Part shown: positions 23,736 to 37,020 of the stretch, in pieces
Layout of the letters: each line of letters starts with the position of its first letter
Numbering within the stretch: the stretch's first letter is position 1
DNA from: Lasioglossum baleicum
Lineage: Eukaryota > Arthropoda > Insecta > Hymenoptera > Halictidae
Assembly (NCBI RefSeq): GCF_051020765.1
Contig: NC_134943.1
Span: 1,054,001-1,118,000 of the forward strand
DNA: 64,000 bases
Direction of reading: 5' to 3'
Translations under genes and position numbers: made by a program
Notes under the pieces: generated by a model
What the model saw: only the letters and a program-made list of their open reading frames with translations
What the model was told of the DNA's origin: nothing
Databases searched by the model: none

Positions 23736-26572
23736 CTGAAAATAATAAGCAAGAAACTCTTTATTAAGAGGGCTCCCCGAGCGCGGCTTATCGTAAAATG
23801 TAATTTACATTAATGCTAGGTTTATTGCCATACATAAATTATATTCTACGGAGACCGGAGAACCGGCGAAAATGAGAAAAGTTGCTGCCGCTTTGGGAGA
23901 TTGAATGCCTGGGAAAATTTTATTTGTCGTTGATTTTTACGACGCGCCGCCCAGAGCGGGTTGCTAAATAAGGTTTCAGAATTTGTTCGCGATATATACA
24001 GGAGTAATTAAAAAGACAACTTTACCGAAGGAATTTTAATGTGTGCATGAATTGAGTGTGGTGGGATAATTTTATACTAGCAGGTTTAAATCATTTTATC
24101 TGTGTATATTATGTTCAATAAGAAGACCAACGCTGATCTAAGAGAAATAGTTTTCAAAAATATTGCGAGGGCTAAATAGGACTTCATCTACACAACACAA
24201 TTATCACTTATCAATGATTATGTGATTAGACCGATGGCTAACTCTCTGTCAGAAGAGAAGTCAAGCTATCCAAAACCTCCATCGAATCGTTCCCGAAAGA
24301 TTCAGTCGCAAGCCGGCGAGTACAAAGTCGGCATTTTGCGAAACCTCACCGGCAATGTCGGACGAATGTTAATCCGAAGCCGAAAACGTGAGCAGCGTAT
24401 GCACGCGCGCGGGATAGATTTTCCTCGCCCGGCAATGATTGCGACGTGTCAGCTGTATTAAAGCTAAAAACGGCCACGTCATTACGAAAGGATTATGCAC
24501 TCTCCCGCAATACCGAAGTTACTCCCCCGCGAGGTTACCGGCACGCTTGACCCCATTGCACATTTTCCATTTCAACCGTATTAAGAGATCCAAGCCGGGA
24601 TTTAATGAATCAAGGTCCTCCGAATATACTTTGATATTATTTATTCAAGCATTTCTGCATATTTGCCGGGAGCATGAACAGGCTTCGCCCGGCAAATTGC
24701 TGGCCGCCTGCGCTAAATAAATTTCCCGACACACAACCGCGGTAACTAAGCTCGATTACGGGAAGCCCTAAATCCGCGTAAATATTGTGACATTTTTAGA
24801 GCAACAGCTGCTCGTTTTTATTTGCCTGGCTATTCCTTACTTAGCGTTGCCTGTTTCTTTTCTTTGTTTCTGGTTCAGGGATGTTGCAGGCGTCTTGCTC
24901 GCAAAGAGGTCGCGAGCTGATCCTCCACTTTCGGAACGTGATTTAAGCCGGAATTTTCGAGGCTAATGAGTGTAAACTGTTTCTGCATGATTTTACAACT
25001 AATTGTCTTCCTTCTTGTGCAATCAGTGGAACGGTGGTATTTATACCGGTGCACGTAGTACTACGTTTCTCTAAAGAACTCGCCTATTTTGCGGGAGTAC
25101 AATTATACTTTCCGTGCGCGTTTGTTTCTCTTCGTGTAACTCAATGTATTGTATATACACAATTTTTATAGAATGTATCATAAAGACAGTATCGTTTATT
25201 TTTAGTACTAGTATTATTCAAATATTGTTTTTATATAAAGAATATTGCCTACTGTGTTTAAATAATTAAATTTTTTGAATGTGCATCTATTTTACTACAG
25301 CTACCCGAATTTTTACAGAGGTATCAAATACGCTGTTATTAACATTCCATTTTCCTTTCTAAATATGTGTATGCAGGGTGTCCATTTATTCTACAGAAAA
25401 TGTATAACGATTATTTATTCATGGTATACATTTTTTAATTAGCATGAAATTGTATAATTTTAATAATAACGAGTGTAAAAATTGCTCTGGACAAATTTTA
25501 TTTAATATAGCATCCCCGACAAAACAAATTGCCAATTAATATTAAAATACACGAGCAGTTTCAATATATTCTATAGCTTCATGACATACGCAAATGAATT
25601 CCTCCTTAAATCAATTTTAATAATTAATTTTCAATTCAGTTTTGCAATGCTCTGCATCTGTTAGTTTAGTTCTACAACGAGCTGTTCCTATTTCCATATA
25701 CAAGCTACGAAATTCTACGCAAATGATTTAAATAATCGTGACACGAGAACAGGGATAATAAATTACGCAATATGTACTTGCATTGTTTCATACATTCATC
25801 AGTCATGTAAGTATTATGAGCGTTTCGCAAATAAGTGCTCGAACCAGAAGATTACACTGGTTTTTGCTCGGAGTGAAGTGGCTCCAAGAACTAAATCGTG
25901 CAGTTTGGAATTCACTATGTCACCGAGTCCTCCGCAGCAGCACGTTATCCGAACACCGCAATGCTGAAGCAGTTGCAAATGCTAATGACACCGGTCAACA
26001 AGAGCCACGAGTGTAACGTGTTAATCAATCAGAACGACGACAATCAGCTGCGACACTTAATAACGATAACGGACGCTTTTATTGCGGGTCAATAAAAATT
26101 TACAAGCCGGTCGGAACAGGCCGGCGAGAGCGTCCGTTTCGCTAAAAGCGGTTTTGCAGTCTGACCTAATACGAATTATAATAGGATTAGCCGAGATAAC
26201 GGCACGGTTACTCGCTCTTGCGTGAGTTCACGAGCATATAATTATGATGGCGTTGGGATGCTAATAGCGCATTGTTTCGGTCACGGAAACAACGGAGAAC
26301 GTTATTCCGCCGTGTTTGGTTAAAATATCTTATGTTAATCTAAATTCGTGTTTGTAATCGGCGTTACAGCTCCGCAGGACCGTACGCGGTCAACGCGAAT
26401 GGTAAAAATCAACATTGACCAATTACCTGTCGACATCCATTGCTATAAACTCGGGTTTGTGCAAAATATTAACAAATTGTAGTGGCAATTTGATCGAAAC
26501 TTTGATTGTCCGTCTAGCAACCCACAAAACTTAATAAAACCAGATTTATCATCTGATAAATTACCATTACAC

Positions 26573-26777
26573 TAGACTGTGGATCTTTATGCGAAACAAA
26601 AATGTTCTGCATTGATTGTGAAAAGAAGGAACAAAATAAAAAGTGATTTCATCCCTTAGTGACGTGGTGTTACATTATAAAAACAACATTACAATATTCT
26701 TAAATTTTTCTAATCCTTTACTGTTTTATATTTCATCCAACCAACTTCTTCATAAATGCATAAAGATCTAATGATCA
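26573..26777. mobile_element. MITE of the GACTGCGGATC family
   Basis: The left end TAGACTGTGGATCTTTATGC is well preserved. The right end, CATAAATGCATAAAGATC followed by degenerate bases, is weaker, so the right border is approximate. Confidence 0.6.
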
Positions 26778-27709
26778 CTGATTTATTTGATGAAGTAAAC
26801 ACTGGAAAAATTAATTTTGTAAATATGAAAATACATTTTCGAATTTTCTTTCGCGAGATGGTTTTGCTATATTCCCTTTTACACACATCGAGATTTACAT
26901 TTTCAAAGTAAAAATTATTCCAAAAAATATCTCAAATACGGTGACTCATATATTTGTTCATATACTTTCCTAATAAAGTATAGAAATCGTTATGTGACGT
27001 CTACATGTTTGTTTCTGTTGTCTTTTGTTTTAACGTTCACTCATGACGCACTTATACATATTAAATCTACCATAGCATTGGAAATATCACACACAATTAG
27101 CATGAATAAGAGCTTGCCGTGAACAAATCTGTGAATCATTGTATCTTATAAGCTAAACATGATCCGTACATTTTGTTGGACAAGAGTATTTTATTAATAA
27201 TGTATACAATTTTCAATCTTGTAAACTTAGTCAAATATTTTCTGTGTAATTAGAATAGGATATTAATTAAAAATTGAATGCCACAAAGCCATACGTTCAC
27301 AATACGAACAATATGATTTATAAAGCTCGTAAACTTAATTTGTGCTCTTCATTGATTATATTACATAAAAATAAGATTGTAAATTGGAAAAAGTAAGTGT
27401 AAAGAATGCAAAGAGAATTTAATGGAAAACTTGGGGACCCGGACAGATCAGTTCCACGCAACCACTCAAAGAGTAGAAAAATCCAATATCGGCAGACGAG
27501 CCGACACATTCTCAATAAATCAACAAGCAGATTCATGCAACACAGGCGAGTCGTTATTCCTTGAAATCCTGCTGAAACGTTTCCGCCGATATTAATTCGT
27601 CCATCAAGGGAAATTATATATTTTCGAGATTCTTAAAGATACAATGACAGTCTGAATTCAATGGTTTCCATCTCGCTCTTCTCTCCCAACGATTTTAAAG
27701 AGAGGACAT

Positions 27710-27730
27710 ATTCCGTGATAATCACGGAAT
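27710..27730. repeat. 21-bp near-perfect palindrome
   Basis: ATTCCGTGAT and ATCACGGAAT flank a single A, forming 10-bp arms. About 75 bp further on, ATGTCCG and CGGACAT form a second small hairpin with a 10-base loop. Both lie in ordinary AT-rich DNA without a visible gene. Confidence 0.8.
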
Positions 27731-28374
27731 CCGTGAAAACGCCTCGTTACGCGTTATTATGAAGTTCATCGAATGTTTGCTCTCGTCATTCATATTAATG
27801 TCCGTCCGCATGGTCGGACATACATTATCATGAATATCTGATCTGAAATTAAACCGAGGCAAAAATAATAAACGCGTCTGTGTAAATTCCTGTTATTCTT
27901 GCCACGGTTGGCAAACAGTATCGAAAACCATTAATTCTGTCACTTTAAAATTACCATAAATACGATTCCACTGGATTTTACCGAGTCTTCACGCTCTCTG
28001 AAATATTGATGTAGAAATTAATTTTTCAGTAAACTTCGATCCAATATAGTGCAAACAGATTTGTTAAAAATTCAAGTACTCTCAACATATTTTTATAAAT
28101 TGTTGTCATAAAATTCAAGTTTCAACGCAAACAAATTTTTGAAGTGAAACGTTATTCGGGTAAACTCGGGGAAGCCGAGTTTGGCCGATCGAGCGAAAAA
28201 CAGACATATGTGTTTGGGGTAATTTTTTGATGGAGGGGAAAAGGGGGCCTTGATTAACCGGATCCCGATTATAAACAAATATGCGTTTAATTATGATTGT
28301 ATTATGAAGAGGTATAAATTTTCAAAAATGAAATATTTATTTTGGAATATAATGTACATTTTAATTATTTTTTC

Positions 28375-28460
28375 CGGTCTCGATTATCCATCGGGCCTTA
28401 ATTTATCTGGGCTGTTTGTCTCCCGATCAAGCCGGTTATTCGAGGTCCTGCTGTAGTACA
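28375..28460. mobile_element. pogo/Tigger-like terminal remnant
   Basis: TCTCGATTATCC at the left and GGTTATTCGAGGTCCTGCTG at the right resemble the inverted ends (CTCGATTATCCGAA) seen better preserved at 31425 and 58453. The fragment is decayed. Confidence 0.35.
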
Positions 28461-29154
28461 GTAAATCCTCTAGAAACGCAAAAGCCTTGGGGGGATTCGT
28501 TTGCATTTATCGTAGATGGGACACTATCTTTTTGAGCACCAAAGGCCGAGCCGAACGTAGAGAAGGACAGCTCGTGTAAGGAGAGACCGCGCGCGGGCGA
28601 AGTGACTGCGACTCTCCGCGTCTCTTTCTTTCCCATACGCTGTCCTTCTTTGAGCCCGAAACGTTCATCGCCAATTAAATCACTAAATACAGTTGAAATT
28701 ATATCGTGTTTGGTCTTATTTTAATCAGAAAAATGCCACAAATATATTGGTGAAAGTTTCATAGAAACATATGTAATAATAAAAAAGATTTAACCGATAT
28801 AATTAATTCGAATGACTATTATAGTTTGAAGCACACATACAGTCAGTGATAAAGCACAAAAATAAAAGTTGAAGGAATATATTTTCGAGTTTTACATTAC
28901 ATTTTACATGTAATCGGATAGCTTCATTTTACCAAACGTCCCCTGCAAGTATAATTTTACGTAAAATGAGTTTTTAGTAAATCAATTCAGTAGCTCATGC
29001 AAGTTCTCGTGGGCGTACTGTGGTTAACAATTTACAAACTCGTGGAATTCTTCAGGGTGTAATATCCGGGTGAGAAAATTGTTCGGAGGTAAATTCTTTA
29101 GGTGCGTAACTATCTCGAGTTTCAAAGACATGCGGCGAGTTCCGACACAGCGAT

Positions 29155-29241
29155 AGAGACACTATTGCGTGCGCGGGGGCCTGTTCGAGTGCTTTTTGTC
29201 TTAATTACACGTCGTTACTTGCAACGAACTGCGGACAGATA
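29155..29241. repeat. Duplicated ~88-bp segment, copy 1
   Basis: This segment contains TTTTTGTCTTAATTACACGT followed by CGTTAC and GCAGATAA-like sequence. It is alignable over its whole length to 30072-30160, about 0.9 kb downstream in the same orientation. It has no transposon ends. Confidence 0.75.
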
Positions 29242-30071
29242 AGGTTCAGCATTTATTCACGTTTTACCAGAGTAATTAAAAAGATAATTGAAAAATTTTA
29301 TTGTGGGAACGAATTCACTGTAATGCGAGAATTATATTTGAGAAATGCTAATAGAGCATTTCAAACCGGAGAATTATTGACAATAAGTTCATTAAAACCA
29401 CAGTGACATGTACGTTGCTGCTCAAATATGTGCCGTTATCTGTTTGATGAACAATTTTAATGAAGATATTACGAACACTCTCGTCGTTATACACATTTGT
29501 AGTTAACCAACGCAATTGATGGACATGAGGTTACCACCCCTTCTTTCTTTTCTATACAAGCAATATAATTAATAAAATATTCTCTAATAATAGAGAAGCC
29601 ATTAAACAAATTCAAGCATGTTATTACATGATTTATTAAGATTATCGAAACGAGAAGTAAATTTTCATTTAATCTCTGTTCCCAATTTGTGCAAAACATT
29701 AGAACATATCTATTTTTGTACGAACTTCAACTGTTTTTACTGTAATGAAAAATTACACATTGGCTGTCGTGTTACCTACACATGGATGACGAAATTATTT
29801 GTTTAGATTAAAACATGAAAATTTTTACGTAATTCTCTTGAATTTATGGAATACTTAAGATCATTTACTTGGCAGTCATAGCGTTAACTCGAACACCTGA
29901 CAAAATATAATACAATCGTTTATCTAATTAACAGATGAACATCTTCATGAAGTGAAGAATGTTCATTAAAAAATATAGGCTGGAAAGTGAATTTCACGTT
30001 TCTGCTAATATGATTTGTGGGAATCGTAGAACGTTCTTATTTCTGTGTACATAAGACGCGTGGCGGTCTCC

Positions 30072-30160
30072 GAGACAGTGGTGTTGCGTGCAGGGGACAG
30101 TTCGAGGGGTTTTTGTCTTAATTACACGTCGTTACGCGCAACTAATTGCAGGCAGATAAC
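30072..30160. repeat. Duplicated ~88-bp segment, copy 2
   Basis: Second copy of the segment at 29155-29241. Identity is highest in the core GTTCGAG...TTTTTGTCTTAATTACACGT and lower at the edges. Confidence 0.75.
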
Positions 30161-30268
30161 GCGCTGAGAATACGCCAGACGTCTCGACTTATCGCTCGCA
30201 CTAATCATACCGGGTTCCGGCAGTCCAGGCTGAAATGCCTAGGACCGGGGGTGGCTGCACTCCCGGCG

Positions 30269-30282
30269 GAGAGAGAGAGAGA

Positions 30283-30361
<79 letters not shown>
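30269..30361. repeat. GA microsatellite, ~93 bp
   Basis: A nearly pure (GA)n tract with one GGGA interruption near 30286. It is likely length-polymorphic. GA tracts of this kind bind GAGA-type factors in insects, but no nearby gene is recognised. The Glu-Arg or Ser-Leu frames it creates are artefacts. Confidence 0.97.
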
Positions 30362-30365
<4 letters not shown>

Positions 30366-30597
30366 GTATAACGTCACACGTAGCGCTGGTTTCGGGGCGA
30401 ACACGTCAGATTTAACTGGATGTAATTAGTGATTGCAAATTACCCTTTTGTCCATTAACGGGGTCGCGATACCCGTACCAGATTTGCTTTGTCGTCATTA
30501 TAAATGAACAAGGGCTGCGCTCGTCTCGGAGTGGAGTAAAAATGTTGAAACAAGACTATTCTACACTATCCTGAAAGTACAGTAATGCCTCGATATA

Positions 30598-31199
30598 CAT
30601 AGGGTAAACTACTATTGCTGGCACTGCAGTAGTTATTGGCACTTTTGATTTAAACGGCAAATATTAAGAATTCCTGGTATAGAAAATTATTTTATATTGC
30701 TTCTTATTTGTATTTCGAAGCAACGTTGTAAATTTTCATAACAGAGTTCCACATGTGACTGTTAACAACGCTGGTATTTCCATGCAGTAAGACCGATGGA
30801 TGACCACAGTGCAGTGTGAATAGTGTTTTATTAAAATTTTCGTTACGAGTAAGTATACTTTATTGCTTTATAACTTAATTTCGGACTGTACTACAGATGT
30901 AATAAGTGCGTGTATTGCCGTGTATGTTTAATTATAAAACAATTAGCCTGTTTAACGTTTACTTTTTACTGTGCTAATGACTGTACTATTTGTTATACGA
31001 TTGTTATTTACTGAATGTATTTTATAATGAAAGATTTATCACTCGTAAAACTGTTCGATTTTGCCGAAAAATCTCTATTAGCTTATAATAATAGCAAGTT
31101 AAGCTCGTTTAAACATTTCCAAAAAAGATAAAAAGATTTTTACTACGATTTTGGTTTAGGGTGCCAATCATTTTACAGTTTACCCTATGTAACTTCGGG
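30598..31199. mobile_element. 602-bp inverted-repeat element (CATAGGGTAAAC ends)
   Basis: The left end is CATAGGGTAAACTAC and the right end AGTTTACCCTATG. TA is present on both sides (30596-30597, 31200-31201). TTGGCACT near the left and GTGCCAATCA near the right extend the inverted similarity. It encodes no protein. The element at 44605-45277 has similar ends. Confidence 0.7.
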
Positions 31200-31424
31200 A
31201 CTGGAATGTCACGTATATCGTTCCAGACAATGTTCCTTGACTTTTTCTCGCTGGCATTGAATGTAGAACAGGATCACAAGTAAACAAATGATTGAGACCA
31301 GTGTATAGAGGCAATATTATTCCAGTGAGAAAATTTTTATCAACGTACCTGCGACATTTTTGTCTGATTAGAGTGACACCAAGCGCGACACAGTTTGGAT
31401 CATATTCACGTGTTTATGTCACGG

Positions 31425-31631
31425 TACAACCTTGATTATTCGTACTAATCAGTGGGACATGAATGTTCGGATAATAGAACAATTATTTATCTAGCAACAG
31501 TGCTAGATCAACTGCAACGAATCGCGTTGTTGTACACGAATCGCTTCGCATTGAACTGTTTACACGTGAAACACGTGTTCAGATAATGGGGAATTCAGAT
31601 ATCATCGGTTCAGATAATCGAAGCTCTACTG
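31425..31631. mobile_element. pogo/Tigger-like MITE
   Basis: The left part has CCTTGATTATTCGTAC and, further in, GTTCGGATAAT. The right part has GGTTCAGATAATCGAAGCTC and ACTG. These are degenerate versions of a CAGTAGAACCTCGATTATCC-type inverted end. Related remnants lie at 28375-28460, 49793-49850 and 58453-58614. Confidence 0.45.
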
Positions 31632-34402
31632 GATCGTCATTCGAACGAGCAAATATCCTCCGAATTATGACATGTTTGGCTTCGGTTTAATCAGAAAAAT
31701 GTCACAAATATGTTAACAGAGGATTCACGATGACATAATTAAAAACAAAAAAGATTTTTCATTGTATTATCTCATCTGTACTCTGTTGCAAAAGAGTCGT
31801 GACTCGCAAATCCTAAGTACTTAAAAATGCACTTGTTTAAACAATTTTCTTCTCTTGAACTGGTCACGTTATTGATAATGAAATTCTTTTAAATAATTCA
31901 AACGTAACGTATCAAAAACTTTCTGAAATATTTATCATCGTCAATGAAATTATTTGGTTATCTTTCGAAATCATTTTGTAATGAACACTTTCAAAATATT
32001 AAATCATAGAAGCCAAGCTAATTACAATGTCACCGTAACTTCCTTGTCATCTCTCTGAGAGTTATTTTACCACGCATTTGACGACTCGGAGTTCTCGTTC
32101 CTCAATAGCAGTGGCGTATCATAAAATTTACGCTGTCGTGATAACTTTGCTCGTAAATCGGGGGAACCGCGCCGAACACTATCATTGATTACCGAAAACA
32201 TTAACGCGAGACAGAAAATTTCACTTTGTTCGGATTTGTGTGTAAAAATTAAAATTTGAATAAGCTCCTTCGAATTAGTGATAAATTAAAGTCATTTAAT
32301 CATTCATATATTTCATTATATTATATTATATTATATTTAAATCGTCTCTAAATTCTTTTAGTCGTCTCTTTTTTTTTCAGATAATTTTAACAAGTCGACA
32401 TAGTAAGAAAATTCACTTAAATTCTTTTAATCTGTCTATTGTCCCAAATTGCGCGAATTCGTTTTCGTCATAAATTTCGTCATAATATCAATCAACCACG
32501 CTTTTATTTATAGTCACTAATGCCTAAAACATTTGTTTTCTCCTTTTTAGTGCATTTTAATATAAGCGTGGTTTTTAAAAACGTCTTTCTAATATATTTT
32601 TAAAATTCTTCTAACGTTTCAAAGCACACCTACTCATTTTTATCATAAATGCATAAAGTCCGGTTTACATGTGATAAACAAGTATTACATCTCGAAGTAA
32701 TTTTTGTCCGTCCTTGGCAGCTTACCGCTGTTCTGCCGCCACTTAAATATTCACGCAAAGTTAATTTGTCGCGCGAAGTTGTGAAGCACTAAGACGATTG
32801 TCCTAAGGATTTCGCGACACAACAAACTCCCCAAATTCCCCTCAGGATATCTCTCGACGTATACCTGTGTCGTTCTCCACTCGGAACGCTTCCGAAAGTT
32901 ACAGGGAGGATTCCGGTCCGAATGTCGTTAGATTTGCGGGAAGCTTTTCGGTAAAGGGAGTGATTCGTGTCAGGATGCGCAACGTTTCCACCGTTCTTTT
33001 CTTTTTTTTTCATCTTCCGAACGAAATATTCGGGGGACGAACGACGAAAAATTGGGGAAAACTGAACGAACCCGTTCGTAAGCTGCGACCATTTAACACG
33101 TTCGCGAGCTAGTCGAAAACTGGGCCACGTATAAAGCTGGAAATATAGAGAATGTATGTTTGAATATCACTTTACTGCCGTAAGGTAAAGTCGGATAAAA
33201 GAGGGGAGCGTGGAAACTGATACTTTATACATTCGTATCGACTGAAGTATTAAACGACGCTACCGGAAACTTTAAATGTGATGGAATCGAAGCTTGGCAT
33301 CGTTTCCCCTTAACAAAACGTTTCGCGAGAGTTGCCTGATAAAGTAATTGCGGCGGAAGAAACGCGAGCATTCCGTTGATTGGTTCAGCAGGATCGGCGT
33401 GATATCGGTTACCTCGATAAATTCATAAAATCTTTGTACCACTCTTTCTACTCTGAATAAATACGAAAAGGAAAATCAAATTTAAAGACACGAACATTAC
33501 GCGTTAATAATCTCTAATATTTAAAAATATCGATTATATTCACGGGCAAATTGAATTCGGAACATGCTACAGAAAATACAGTATTATAATCTCCATTTAA
33601 ACAAATTTGCATCGAAATAAGCTCGAAAATTAATATTTCATTGGTACTTAACATTAACCGTTAGCATTAACATCAGGGATGACGTATGACCACCAGTTTC
33701 TTCGTGAATAACCAACGTTGTATGGATGTTACAGACGTTACATAATTGTTATTAATTAGACGTGAGATAAATTGGAGATCTGGACTTTATGATATTTTTC
33801 ATAGCTATCTGCAAATTCTAAAAAGTACACAGCCATGCTTCGAACTGAAAATGCACCTTTAGAGTCGGTAAGGATGACAGATTTCATCCTTCGAGGGTTA
33901 ATTTAATTTTTCGAAAACGCATTTTCACGTAAAAATGTATTGTATAGATATTATACATTTTAAATTTATTTTGAAGCTTATAGTTATCTGTTTCTAGGCT
34001 ACGCAAATGTCCATCCATTTCGTGTAGCAGAACGCAGGCAGGATTAGTGATGCTAAATCTGTTAAGCGATAACTGTTAAACACACCTATGCATTTTCGCG
34101 GCGTTTAAGAGAAATTTAGCAGAGGTCAGTGCAGTAAAGCCCCATAACCGAATTAATAGTGGAACAAAAGGGTTTTCTTTAAAAGAATGTCCAGTTAGGT
34201 AAAACGTAATCGTTTTACCACTTAATTTCCCTTATTTAAACAGAAATACGGAACCAATTTCATTCACAATTATACTTTTCATGTAGTACTATTATCATGG
34301 AGTACTATTAGACTTATCTTTATTATATGGAATTTTGTAGCGGATATAATGAATTTTATTCCTCGTTTTGGTTCTCATAAAATAATCCATGAAAATTCGA
34401 AT

Positions 34403-34453
34403 TTTCATAAAGATCTGCAGCCTAGTAATGCTTAGAAAGCGGATCTTTATGCA
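34403..34453. mobile_element. Two opposing ends of the GACTGCGGATC MITE family, 8 bp apart
   Basis: A right end (CATAAAGATCTGCAGCCTA, finishing at 34424) is followed almost at once by a left end (TAGAAAGCGGATCTTTATGC, starting at 34433). The sequence therefore holds the tail of one copy and the head of another, or one copy inserted beside another. The outer partners are not clear. Confidence 0.55.
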
Positions 34454-35575
34454 CAATCAAAATTTTGTATTCGAATTGTAAAAGATTAAAGTGAAGTGGA
34501 TACTTATTTTCCTTCTTAATACGTTTAATAGATAGAAAATATGTAATGTTATGTTGAATGTTACGTTTCAATATTGTCAGCATCATCAAAACTACATGAT
34601 TTTTTTCATGTTTAGAATTTGCGGAAGGGAGGGGTAGTTCTATGAAAAGTTTCATTTTAAAATAAAATTGCAATTCGTTCATCGCGAGGGTCACGATTGA
34701 ATACGCACACCTGATAGGAATAGGGTCGATTTATCATCTGTTACAGCGCGATAATGCAATTGAAACTCGCATTATTAATTTAGAGAGAATTTAGAGTCCG
34801 ACCACGGTAAATGGTTTTCGCGTGGCGTCGTGTCCGAGTTGGAACGAGAAAATCAACCGGGTCCGGCAACGTTCAGACTAGCTCTGCCATCGAAGTTTCT
34901 GCAAATTAGGCTGGTTTTAATAATTTCTCGGTCATCTTTTCACTGCGGGTCGCCCTGTCCAATCCAGCTTTGCGCGGCGTTACACGGTCAGCATTTGCAA
35001 TACGCGGGTTCGCTGTTTGCAAACGTGGACCGTAATACCGTGGAAAATGAAAGCTGCGCTTTTTTCATGTAACAGCGCCGCGGATAAACAAGATTTTCCA
35101 CATTGTTTCTTTAATTCTCTTATCAGCGTGCTTTGCTCGGCTTGTGATTCTATTTACTCTTGCTTCTCGTCTCGTTTTCAGCGCTCGTTGGCATTAGACA
35201 TTCCTCCGCGGCATGTTATGCTCGCCGTTAACATAAAAGATTTGCTTTCTTTTTGGCTTTTTATTCGAAGCTTGCTGTTAGAGCGGTGAAATATTGCGGC
35301 GGATCTTTCATTATAATGGTTCATTTCATTTAACATCAACGATTGGTTTACTTTCTCACTCTTGGCATTAAAAGATGCACATACATGTTCCCTTATAAAA
35401 ACGACAGGATTGGTTTTATTTAGACTTCGTGCGGCTCCTATTCGAATACGTGCACTACTAAAAATATCTATACAATCGTTTTTTATGAAATCAATTTTAT
35501 TATTTTTCTAATTGTAAAATAAAAAACCTGGAACCGGTCAGTTCCAGACCGGTGTTGGTAGGTTTAGTGTTAATA

Positions 35576-35802
35576 TTGGATTGGCAAGAAAGTAATTTCG
35601 CTATTTTAAGGTGAAATAGAGCCCAATTTTTTTATTCAAGCAATGAACTGTAATGAATAAGATCTATTCCCTTTTGTTCGATGATCTTTTGCAAAAAACA
35701 ATAAATAAGAAAATATTTTATTGATTAATGTTCATCGTTTGAATAAAGCAATTCGGTTGTATTTCACCTTAAAATACCGAAATTACTTTCTTGCCAAAAT
35801 CG
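35576..35802. mobile_element. mariner-derived MITE
   Basis: About 37 bp of inverted end, TTGGCAAGAAAGTAATTTCG followed by (G/C)TATTTTAAGGTGAAAT, is present at both sides, with TA flanks at 35574-35575 and 35803-35804. The terminal TTGG.TTGGCAA.AAAGTAAT resembles mauritiana-type mariner ends (family knowledge). The 150-bp core is AT-rich and non-coding. Confidence 0.8.
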
Positions 35803-36590
35803 TAGTACGAAAAGTCATCGTAGCACAAAATCGATTTTCTCGAAAGCAAAAAATGTTATTCTATATTTTCAACCCATTTTCTAATGCAGAATCACCCCCT
35901 TTTCTATACCACCAGATACAACACTGTATAACAACTAAAAGGAAGAAAATGCATAGATAAAAATGCATTACGTTTTTACTTCTGTGAAACGCTAATGAAA
36001 AGTATACAATTGATCTCGATAATAGCAGTATACATCGTGTGATAAAAATGGAATTTCGTACATAATGCATAAATGAGATAAATCCGATTCACACTGAAAG
36101 ATTCCCGTCAATCATACCGGAAACGAATGTTTATCCATCGGAACAAGACACCCGCTTCAATCCACGGGAAATATAATTTGTGTCGTGTAAAAGAAACGCC
36201 GTGTATTTGTATTGTTTCGAGCATCCAATCAAAAACGATATATCACTATTCTGTATTTCTTGTTTTTGGATTCATTCGCCCCAACGAGTTCCACCGTACG
36301 GACAGGTAAAATTTCATTCCAGCCATAACAACACGGGGCAACACATCTCTCTTCGAAATTGGGTTCGAAGTTTTCAATTCCGCGTCACTGCTTTCCGACT
36401 ACTATGACACTTACGGTGGTTGCTCTGCAAGTAAGAGTATAATTAACGCGATTGCCCGTTGATTTCAGACAGGTTTTTCAATTTCATTCTCAGGGGTTAC
36501 ATACCCTTGAACGGTTTCAACATGAATTTCATCAATTTGTTTCCAATGTAAAATTATGTTTCTTTAAAAATTCAATATGTACATATTATA

Positions 36591-36956
36591 CAGGGTGTCC
36601 CAAAATTCGTGAAAATCCCGAAAGGGGGTGGTTCCTGAGACCATTCTAAGAGACATTTTCCTTTGCACCAATGTCAACTGCGGCTTTGTTTAGGAGTTAT
36701 TAACGAAAAACACGGACCAATCAGAGCGCGCCCTGGGCCGCCGCGCCGTCACGATGCGATGTCACGGCGTACCGCGACACTCGCTTGCCGGCGCGGCTTG
36801 GCGCGCCGGGCCAGGGCGCGCTCTGATTGGTCCGTGTTTTTCGTTAATAACTCCTAAACAAAGCCGCAGTTGACATTGGTGCAAAGGAAAATGTCTCTTA
36901 GAATGGCCTCAGGAACCACCCCCTTTCGGGATTTTCACGAATTTTGGGACACCCTG
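36591..36956. mobile_element. 366-bp palindromic MITE, copy 2 (TA target)
   Basis: Same length and ends as the element at 1264-1629, with TA at 36589-36590 and 36957-36958. Its two arms are almost perfectly complementary, including the stretch where copy 1 has diverged. This copy is therefore nearer the original sequence and probably younger. Confidence 0.88.
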
Positions 36957-37020
36957 TATGTATGATATTTAAAATAATTCACAGTTCGAGGTTCTCCTAC
37001 TAAAAATATTTATTTTCTTA

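Noticed and set aside
25376..25395. CAGGGTGTCCATTTATTC, similar to the palindromic MITE start
   Set aside because: Similarity stops after about 10 bases and there is no partner end.
30146..30429. Open frames with long Glu-Arg or Ser-Leu runs
   Set aside because: Pure consequence of the GA microsatellite.
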